From DATDCV01 sp036524155 (GTDB taxonomy: Bacteria; Verrucomicrobiota; Verrucomicrobiia; Limisphaerales; UBA8199): a stretch of DNA of 9,325 nt. Below are positions 1-7,000 of the stretch, piece by piece. Made by a program: the position numbers and the translations under genes. Location of the stretch: positions 1-9,325 of the forward strand of contig DATDCV010000566.1 in NCBI GenBank assembly GCA_036524155.1, given 5' to 3'. How positions within the stretch are numbered: position 1 is the first letter of the stretch; every line of letters starts with the position of its first letter. The notes under the pieces are model-generated. The model was given only the letters and a program-made list of their open reading frames with translations, searched no databases and had not been told where the DNA came from.

Positions 1-3000
1 ATTTCGACTCGGGCCAGCCTCCCGGCACGATGCTCTTTGGCAGCGCTCACGTGGACGCCAGCGGCGGCGTTGGCAACAGCGGAGTATTGAAACTCACCGA
101 CGCTTATGTTTATGGCTCGTCGGGGTGGCTTTCCGTCGAGGATTTCAACGGTGGCGGCCCGGTCGCTGCGTTCCATGCGACATTCAAGCTCCTCATTGGT
201 GGCGGCGAAGGCGCCGACGGCTTCAGCTTCAACTTCGCCAATGACGTTGCCGACCCGCCCGATGGCGCGGCGGAAGAAGGAACCGGCAGCGGGCTGAGCA
301 TTATGTTTGACACCTTCGACAACGGCGGCGGCGAAGCGCCCGCGATCGATGCTAAATACGGCGGGAGCCTTTTGGGCTCGGCTCACGGCGATCCTTCTCT
401 CTTCCGCACGGGCGATTTCGTGGACGTGGACATCACTCTGGCCGAACAAGGCACGCTGGATCTGACCGTGAACGGAGTGGTGGTCTGTACGGGGCTGCCG
501 GTGCCGTTCATTCCCAAAACCGGCAGGTTCGTCCTCGGCGCACGCACCGGCGGTTCGACAGACAACCATTGGATCGACAACCTGGAGATCACCGCCACCC
601 CGCCATCAGCCCCTTACGTCGCTTCCTTTGTGCCTGCGGGAGCTAATATTCGATGGGACGCGCTGATTCAGATCGTGCTCCAGGATGCCGCGGCGGCTCA
701 ACTCAAGCCCTCCTCGGTGAAGCTGACGATCAATGGAGCGTCCGTGGTGCCGGCCGTCTCAAAAAGCGGCGGCACCACTACCGTCTCCTACCAGCCAAGC
801 CGGCTGCCTCCGGGCGACAACGTGGTCACGCTAGATTACTCGGATACCGCGGGCCACAATCGCTCGGTCACCCGGCACTTCAACGTGATGCAATACCTGG
901 GGCCCACCGGCAACTATTACGAGACGGTGCTGGTTCCCAACTTCATCAACTGGCCGGCGGCCCAGGTTGCGGCGGAGCAGCGCACGTTCTTCGGTCACCA
1001 CGGGCACCTGGCCACTATCACCAGCTACGAGGAGGACCTGTACCTGGAGTTCCTGCGGCGGGACTCGGGCGTGCAGGACGACGGCCAACTCTGGGTCGGC
1101 GGCTATCAAATCCCGGGCTCCTTCGAGCCGAGCGAAGGCTGGATGTGGGTGAACAACGAAGGGCCGTTTCCAGGCTATAATTATGGCAGCACCTACGCGA
1201 ATTGGCAGTATTACCCCTATTTTCAGCCGGACAACGCCTGGGCCGATTCCGGCGGTGAAAACTACCTCGCCATCGGCCTGTCCGGGATTTTCGGCTGGAA
1301 CGACGACGGCTACTACGCCAACGGCCGCCGCAATGGCACCCTCTCCGGCTACGTCGTCGAATACGAAGCCGTTTCCACAGTGGCGATCGACATCAAACCA
1401 GGCGACAGCCAGAATCCTATCCAACTCTCGTCCAACGGCAAGATCCCGGTCGCGATCCTCTCCAGTTCCTCCTTTGATGCCTCCACAGTGGACCCCGCGA
1501 CCGTGCGATTCGGCGAAACCGGCACCGAGGCGGCCCCGGTCAGCTACTCGCTATCGGATGTCGACGGGGATAAGCGCAAAGACCTCGTTTGCACCTTCAA
1601 TACGCAAGACACCGGTTTCATCTGCGCTGACAAGGTCGGGAAGCTCACCGCCACCCTGCGGGACGGTCTGTTCCGGATCAAAGGCAGCGACTCGATTCAC
1701 CCCTTGAATTGTCCGCAGTTCGGCCTCTCTTTGGTCGGCTTGCAGGACGTGAACAACCTGACGGACGTGTACCTCACGGTCGGTGTGCTGGCGCAAAATG
1801 TGGTTCCGCCCACAGTCGCACAACATGTCCAGTTCAAATCGCTCGACCTGATGGGCAAAGTGCGATGGACGAAGAATCTGCAGAGCTTGACCCTCTTTCC
1901 CACTCCCACCAACACCAGCGCGGGGGTTGTCCAGTTCACGGATCTCAAGCACATGGAACCGCTAAAGGTCCAGATGGAGGTGCCCACCAGCGGGGCCGGT
2001 AACAGCACCCTGGTACTGCGGAGCAACGGCGTGGTGCTCTTCCGTCCCGATCTCGCTGTGACCGGCGTTCAAGGTCCAGGGTCGGCGCCCGCGGGACTGC
2101 CGGTGAACATCCCGGTCAACATAGCCGAACTCCAAGGGGACCTGGGAGCGACGGCCAACCTGTACCTGCTCGAGGGGCAAACCCTTCTGGATTGGCGCCA
2201 GGGCGTGGGCCTCGGACCTCGGGAGACCGGCACCGTTGTGTTTTCCCTCAGCCTCTCGCAAATGGGAACGCACGAACTGAGAGTCGTTATCTCGGAGGTC
2301 ACACCCGGCGATTATGATCCCTCAAATAACCAGATGACTTTTCACCTCGAGGTGACCCAGCCCTCGACTTACTACTACGCCGAATACCACCGAGCCCAGC
2401 AGGAGTATGCCTACGCCTATGGGTACGACCAATGGTGGTACTACACAAACTTGTTTAACGGAAGCCAGGAATCGCTTTACGCGTCGGCGTCCACCGCCAT
2501 CGCCTGGACCTATCCGTTGAACAGTGTCACCGTGCAGCTATGGGCTGACGGCGCTGAAAAATTCAGCCTTGTGCTGCCGGACGTGGCGCCCGATTACGTT
2601 TACCGGGATGGCGGTTACACGCAGCAAAGCCTGGCCCGGGAACTCAGCCCGGGCTTCAACCTCTACATTACCAGCTCGCTATGGTCTGGCGGCTATCAGT
2701 ACTCCTACGCCACGCTTCAGAAGTTCGCCGGGGATTACGTCTATTACTCCGCCTACCACGACCTGTACTGGGGTTACGTCAGCGAGTACGGGGACACAGT
2801 GAAGCTGGGCGATTTTGTGAATGCGCTCAACTCTCTTGATATCCGCCTGGCCATTCAATCCGCCGGCCTGACCTATGGCGGCACCTTCAATGTGCCCCTT
2901 TACTCCTACTCGTGGGATTATCCTCCATTCGATTACCGGTATCCGGATGGCTACTTCTCCCTCCTAACGGTGGACAGGGGCACCCGGTCCGACGGATACG

Positions 3001-3023
3001 CTTCGGGAATCATCAACCCATAA
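1..3023 (+). CDS. Multidomain secreted lectin-like protein (L-type lectin, C-type lectin, CARDB-like, Tyr-rich C-terminus), 5' partial
   Basis: The frame is open to the left edge (codons from base 3 read FDSGQPPGT before the first ATG at 30), so the true start and any signal peptide lie outside the window. Counting from that ATG (997 residues to TAA), the domains are: legume-like lectin to about 190 (GADGFSFNFA at 61-70); Ig-like about 193-287; C-type lectin about 295-446, with LWVGGY, NW, QPD at 399-401, ENYLAI and GWNDD at 422-426; a module from 450 (VAIDIKPG) with an EF-hand-like loop DVDGDKRKD at 510-518; a region of unknown fold; a CARDB-like domain about 673-776; and a tyrosine-rich domain 781-997. 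QPD in C-type lectins usually goes with galactose-type ligands, so extracellular calcium-dependent glycan binding is inferred. No catalytic domain or PEP-CTERM-like anchor is visible. It converges on the sigma/transposase chimera and overlaps its 3' end by 73 bp. The lectin domain calls are strong; ligand and cell location are inference. Confidence 0.88.
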   Translation, partial: FDSGQPPGTMLFGSAHVDASGGVGNSGVLKLTDAYVYGSSGWLSVEDFNGGGPVAAFHATFKLLIGGGEGADGFSFNFANDVADPPDGAAEEGTGSGLSIMFDTFDNGGGEAPAIDAKYGGSLLGSAHGDPSLFRTGDFVDVDITLAEQGTLDLTVNGVVVCTGLPVPFIPKTGRFVLGARTGGSTDNHWIDNLEITATPPSAPYVASFVPAGANIRWDALIQIVLQDAAAAQLKPSSVKLTINGASVVPAVSKSGGTTTVSYQPSRLPPGDNVVTLDYSDTAGHNRSVTRHFNVMQYLGPTGNYYETVLVPNFINWPAAQVAAEQRTFFGHHGHLATITSYEEDLYLEFLRRDSGVQDDGQLWVGGYQIPGSFEPSEGWMWVNNEGPFPGYNYGSTYANWQYYPYFQPDNAWADSGGENYLAIGLSGIFGWNDDGYYANGRRNGTLSGYVVEYEAVSTVAIDIKPGDSQNPIQLSSNGKIPVAILSSSSFDASTVDPATVRFGETGTEAAPVSYSLSDVDGDKRKDLVCTFNTQDTGFICADKVGKLTATLRDGLFRIKGSDSIHPLNCPQFGLSLVGLQDVNNLTDVYLTVGVLAQNVVPPTVAQHVQFKSLDLMGKVRWTKNLQSLTLFPTPTNTSAGVVQFTDLKHMEPLKVQMEVPTSGAGNSTLVLRSNGVVLFRPDLAVTGVQGPGSAPAGLPVNIPVNIAELQGDLGATANLYLLEGQTLLDWRQGVGLGPRETGTVVFSLSLSQMGTHELRVVISEVTPGDYDPSNNQMTFHLEVTQPSTYYYAEYHRAQQEYAYAYGYDQWWYYTNLFNGSQESLYASASTAIAWTYPLNSVTVQLWADGAEKFSLVLPDVAPDYVYRDGGYTQQSLARELSPGFNLYITSSLWSGGYQYSYATLQKFAGDYVYYSAYHDLYWGYVSEYGDTVKLGDFVNALNSLDIRLAIQSAGLTYGGTFNVPLYSYSWDYPPFDYRYPDGYFSLLTVDRGTRSDGYASGIINP

Positions 3024-3937
3024 TCCCTGGCCACGTTCGATTTATCGCGCATGACCGCCGCCGGTTCACCCCGGCGGCGGCTTGCATAATTCTCGCCGAC
3101 GGAATACCCGGGAGAGCCCGTGCGGTAAGTGTTTTTGCGCACGCGTGGCCGACTGCTCACCGGTTGGCGCAGCGCCCGCGGACAGAGCCGCGCCCGGCGC
3201 TTGGGAATAGCCATCTCGGCAATTTGGCGCAAAGCGCGGTGCACCACGAGACGCACCTGTGCCGGATTTAACAGGTCGCCCGAGAGTTCCAGGGATTGCC
3301 ACAGTCCTTGCACTAGCTGCAAGGTCCTGAGAAAACTGATCCGTAGCACTCCTACCTGGCCGACGCCGGCGGCCTCCACGCGGTAGTCTACCAAGACGGC
3401 ATAGGCCAGGATCAGAGCGGCGATCTCCTGGATGGCCGTTAAGGGCGTGTGGCTTTGCGGATAGGGGGTCGGGCGCATGTCCACTTTCAGTTCCTTATAA
3501 CAGACTTCCTGTTCCCACCGCCGAGCGTACAAGGCCAACAACTCCGCGGCGGGATCGGGAACACGCTCCATCAAGGCAGTGCGCGGGCCGTCCCCGGCGC
3601 CTGGCGCCACGGTTTGGATGCGAGCCTGCCGCCGGCGCAACTGGTCGGCGATCCGGGAGCGTACGTTGAGGAGCAGCCAGCTTTTGAAGGAACCCAGTGC
3701 CGGGTCGTAATGGAAATCCCGCACCTTCCTGGCTACTGCGAGGATGGTTTCCTGCACCAGGTCCTGAGCCTCGGCGTCGTTGAAGCCGGCCTTGCGCGCG
3801 ACGCTGTAAATAAGTCTCCAGTACGTCTCGAAGAATTCGCGCCAGCCTTCCTGGTCGTCCCAGTTCTTGAGCCGGGTGAGCAGGCTCCGCCCCGTGGGCA
3901 GGAATTCCTCCGAGCATGACGTGCGTTGCGCTTCCAT
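2951..3937 (-). CDS. Chimeric ORF: truncated ECF sigma-70 factor fused in frame to IS4-family transposase C-terminus (probably non-functional)
   Basis: Starting from the ATG at 3937 (328 codons; a TTG at 3961 would add eight), residues about 20-105 are ECF sigma region 2: LKNWDDQEGWREFFETYWRL, then DAEAQDLVQETILAVARK, then the SFKSW...RIADQLRRR segment that normally contacts core polymerase and the -10 element. After VPDPAAEL the frame changes family. LYARRWEQEVCYKELK contains the IS4 signature Y-x2-R-x3-E-x6-K (Y137, R140, E144, K151), followed by a helical stretch and the CPRALRQPVSSRPR tail typical of such transposases. Sigma region 4, which binds -35, is missing, and so are the two upstream transposase Asp residues, so neither activity is expected. 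The last 40 or so codons look like read-through past the old transposase end, cross the hairpin at 3055-3080 and run antisense to the lectin gene. No clear Shine-Dalgarno site precedes either start. Both family assignments are strong; expression is unknown. Confidence 0.82.
   Translation of the reverse strand: MEAQRTSCSEEFLPTGRSLLTRLKNWDDQEGWREFFETYWRLIYSVARKAGFNDAEAQDLVQETILAVARKVRDFHYDPALGSFKSWLLLNVRSRIADQLRRRQARIQTVAPGAGDGPRTALMERVPDPAAELLALYARRWEQEVCYKELKVDMRPTPYPQSHTPLTAIQEIAALILAYAVLVDYRVEAAGVGQVGVLRISFLRTLQLVQGLWQSLELSGDLLNPAQVRLVVHRALRQIAEMAIPKRRARLCPRALRQPVSSRPRVRKNTYRTGSPGYSVGENYASRRRGEPAAVMRDKSNVARDYGLMIPEAYPSDRVPLSTVRREK
3055..3080. terminator. Perfect 10-bp hairpin between convergent genes, possible transcript-end structure
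   Basis: CCGCCGCCGG (3055-3064) pairs perfectly with CCGGCGGCGG (3071-3080) around a six-base loop, 31 bp after the lectin stop codon. Neither side has a T-tract, so it is not a canonical intrinsic terminator. It could still stop or protect transcripts arriving from either direction. It lies inside the read-through tail of the minus-strand chimera, near where the insertion sequence would have ended, so it might instead be part of the element's end. Confidence 0.5.
3085..3535 (-). mobile_element. Remnant of an IS4-family insertion sequence (transposase C-terminal part only)
   Basis: The segment encodes only the last third or so of an IS4-type DDE transposase. It includes the YREK signature (codons at 3529-3485) whose Glu is the third catalytic residue, and the conserved C-terminal CPRALRQPVSS block. 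The left part of the element, with both catalytic Asp residues, is absent; sigma-factor sequence takes its place. Boundaries are approximate: the left one is set by the family switch in the protein, the right one by the end of recognisable transposase sequence. No second copy or matching terminal inverted repeat is visible, so the element cannot move by itself. Confidence 0.75.
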
Positions 3938-3974
3938 CACTGAATCATAAGTCCGCACCAAATGATCGGATATT

Positions 3975-4009
3975 TCAAGAAAGCCCCTCTGACGACTCTG
4001 TCACGAGGG
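3975..4009 (-). terminator. Probable intrinsic terminator of the glycosidase-like gene
   Basis: Read on the minus strand, CCCTC-g-TGAC pairs with GTCA-GAGGG around a six-base loop (AGAGTC), nine base pairs with one bulged base. It is followed by GCTTTCTTG, a short imperfect T-rich run. It begins about 56 bp after the stop codon of the large gene and before the start of the sigma/transposase chimera, which is where a terminator for the large gene would be expected. Only the pairing and T-run were seen; folding energy was not computed. Confidence 0.5.
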
Positions 4010-4065
4010 CGGCACGGGTTGGCGCGAGTGCTTCTTCGAGTTGACAGACTTCAATTTCGCGCCGC

Positions 4066-7000
4066 TCACCGATGGTAGAGGTCGACCACTTTCGGGAAAT
4101 CCCAGCGCTGGAGGTCGTCCAGGCGAACCGCGATGTTGACCGCCCCCACCCTGTTTAAGAGCGGGCGAGACTTGGCCAAATGCAGCACGATACGCGCAGG
4201 CGGCGAACGCCGCGGCGGATCAAAACTGACTTCCACGCCGTTAGCCTTGCCGCGCACGCGGAGGCTGAGAGGTCCGAAGTGGGTCGGCGCGTTCTCCACG
4301 CGGATTTCCCGGCCTGCTTCGAGCCACCAATCGGGCGCGCCACGGAGCAGGTGCAGCTCATCGCCGCGCTCGTGGATCAGAGCGTGGCGCAGCAGGAAGG
4401 CGTAATTGGCGGCACCGGTTGCGTGCGGGATGGTGTCACTCCAGGCTGTGCGTTTCTTGTAGAAGATGCCTTCCGGAAAGGCATGCGTGGCCGTCGAGTG
4501 CAGCAGGTACCAGTAAAAATCCTGCACGAACTGTTCGTGCTCGCCACGGACGAGCGACGCCATCGTCGTGTAGGAGGACATATAGGGATGAATCACATCC
4601 GGGAGGCCGGACCAGCGGATCGTGTCTTCGACAAAACCGCCCATAAACTCGCGGCGGGCATGGTTCGCCAGAGCGGCGACGCGCGCGTCATCCGGCGCAA
4701 ACAACTCGGTGGGCCAAAGCGTTTCGGTATTGCCCCAGGGCGTGCCAAGCTTCTCCCAGCTTGGCGGGAAGTACGGCAGGCCCGCACGTTTCCACACGGC
4801 GTCAATGGCCTGCCGATAAGTCTCGGCCTCCTGTCGGAAGCCCGCCGCGTCCCCCGTTTCCCCCAGCGCCCGGGCGGCGTCCGCCGTGCAGAGCACGCCG
4901 CGCAGGTTCCAGAAATCGTAGCCGACGATGTGCTCTTTGCCGTCCCAAAGGTATTCGCCGTCGGCCACGGCGTTTGGCAGCACCCCGGCAAAAGGTGAAT
5001 CGGACGGCGTCGCCCGGCGCGCCTGCTTAATCCATTCGACTGCGCGCCGCATTTGCGGGTAGGCCCGCTTCAGGAACTTGCGGTCACCGGTAATCTTCCA
5101 ATACTGCCACAGGGTCCAAAGGGCCTGCCCGTTGGCGTCGAACTGGCCCTTCTGTGTTTCGAAGCGGCCATCGGAACGTTGCGCTTGCAGGTAAGGCTCG
5201 ATCGCCTTGCGGGCCGCATCGGCAAAGCCGCTTTCTTCAAACTGGAGAATCTGGTACGCCCCGTCACGAATGTAGAACTCGTCGTAGAAACCTTCGCCGC
5301 CCTTCAGCACGCCGTGATCGTTGTCGATAAACTGTTGAACATGGACCGCCTTGAGCGCCTGGGTGGCTTTGGCGCACGGCACCTCGAACCGGGCACCGCC
5401 AGCCAGCAGGCTGCGCCAGTATCGCACCGTGCGGTCGAGCCAAACCTTCGGGCTTTCGCGGTCCAGCGTGGCACCGTTCGTCACGGGTGCGAACGGAATA
5501 CGGAAGCAAGTCGTCGCGGTCTGACGCGGGTGAAGCGACGTACTCCACTGGGCCAGGATCGCCGCGTTGGTGCCGGTGCGTTCGAGCCGCACGCCGGCCT
5601 CGCGGACCTCCGCGCTCACATTGCGCGCTTTGACCCGGATCCAGTTTAGGAAGTTCTCACCCTCGGTTGGCCAGGCGAACGCCCGACGCCAGTCCTTCGC
5701 CGTGGGCAACGGCGTGGCCCAAAGGGTGAACTCGTAGCGGACGCCGCTCTGTTCGGTTTGCAGCAGCACAACCGGCAGCCAGCCTTCGACCAGCGTCTTG
5801 GTCTGCTTTCGGCTAAGCGGCGTGTGGGCCGGCCCAACGACCAGCCGTGCCTTCGCCCCGTTCGCCAGCAACATCTCGTTCTGCGGGGTCAGACGTGTCG
5901 CGTGCTCGTAGTCCTTCAGACCGATGACACTCCAGGAGTTTTCGAAATAATCGAACGGCTCAGAGGCGATGCCTTCGACCGCGGGGGCGGAAACAGGTCT
6001 GGCTCCCTGGCCCCCTTCGCCCGGGCCGATCTCCAGAGCCTGGACGAACGCCTCGCCGCGCAGGGTCGTGTCGGCGTTGGAGATGCGCGCGGCTGTAAAG
6101 CGGAATTCGAGGATGCCGTTTTTCGGGGTGAGATCGTTGAACACCAAGTCCACCGCGCGGTCGGGCCCGCCGGCGGTTGCGGTAACATCCAGGCGTTCGA
6201 CCACCGGCCGGTCGTTGATGCGAATGTCAAAACAGTTGGTGCGCGTATCCAGCCCCCGCGTTGCGGCGAACTTGAGGCGCGCATGATAGCGTCCCGGCCC
6301 CACCGTCAGGTTCACCCAAAAATCGCGGCCGTGGACACCATAGCGATAAAGCTCGGGATCAGTCGCGCCGCTGATTTCACCGGGCGCGGGATTCGTCCAC
6401 CAGCAAGCAGCGACGGTATCGGCGCCATTGGCCACGCGTGTGACCAGTTCGGCGCCGGGCCACCAGACATTTCCGGAAGCATCGCGATAATCTTCGCGCT
6501 TCGGATATCCGAAGATCATTCGTTGGGAGTCTTGCGGCCCGGTGCCGAACGGGTAATTGGCTACACCCGTTGCGGCAGAAAACCGGGCTCCTTCAACGCT
6601 GATGCGTGCCCCGTGTGAGAGCGGGTTGCCGGCGCCCCGCGCCACGAGACTCAACACGTGCCGTCCCTGAGGCAAGCCGTTGCGGTAATAAAGCACTTGT
6701 CCATCACGCGCGGTCGGATTCCAGCAATCCACCGGAACAAGTTGCTTCTTGCCGTCCAGGTAAACGTCCGCCAGCCCGCCCTCCGGTCCGAAACCGCCGA
6801 GCAGGCGAACCTGATTTCCGGTAAAACGAACGGTCACGGAAGCGTTCGCGGACTCGGTGACGCGCTTTGAATCGGTCTCAGTTCGCCATACGCCGTCGAA
6901 CCGCATTGCGTCCGGTTTCATCTCGCGTTGCGGATCCTTGCCCGTCACCACGATGTGCTGCGCGCCGTCGTGGCGGACGGCGACGATGGCATCGCCGTTG

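Noticed and set aside
653..1424. Overlapping open frames of 175 and 197 codons within the lectin gene
   Set aside because: Low-complexity Arg/Gly/Ala or Val/Ala-rich translations with no motifs, fully inside a frame with strong lectin domains.
3938..3961. TTG at 3961 as start of the sigma/transposase chimera
   Set aside because: The ATG at 3937 gives a normal ECF N-terminus; nothing in the extra eight codons looks conserved and no Shine-Dalgarno site favours the TTG.
3938..3985. Possible promoter (TTGAAA and TATGAT) before the chimera
   Set aside because: The two boxes are about 23 bp apart, too far for a standard sigma-70 promoter.
4744..4765. 8-bp perfect inverted repeat GCCAAGCT...AGCTTGGC
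   Set aside because: Inside the second toroid coding region, isolated, no T-run; most likely chance.
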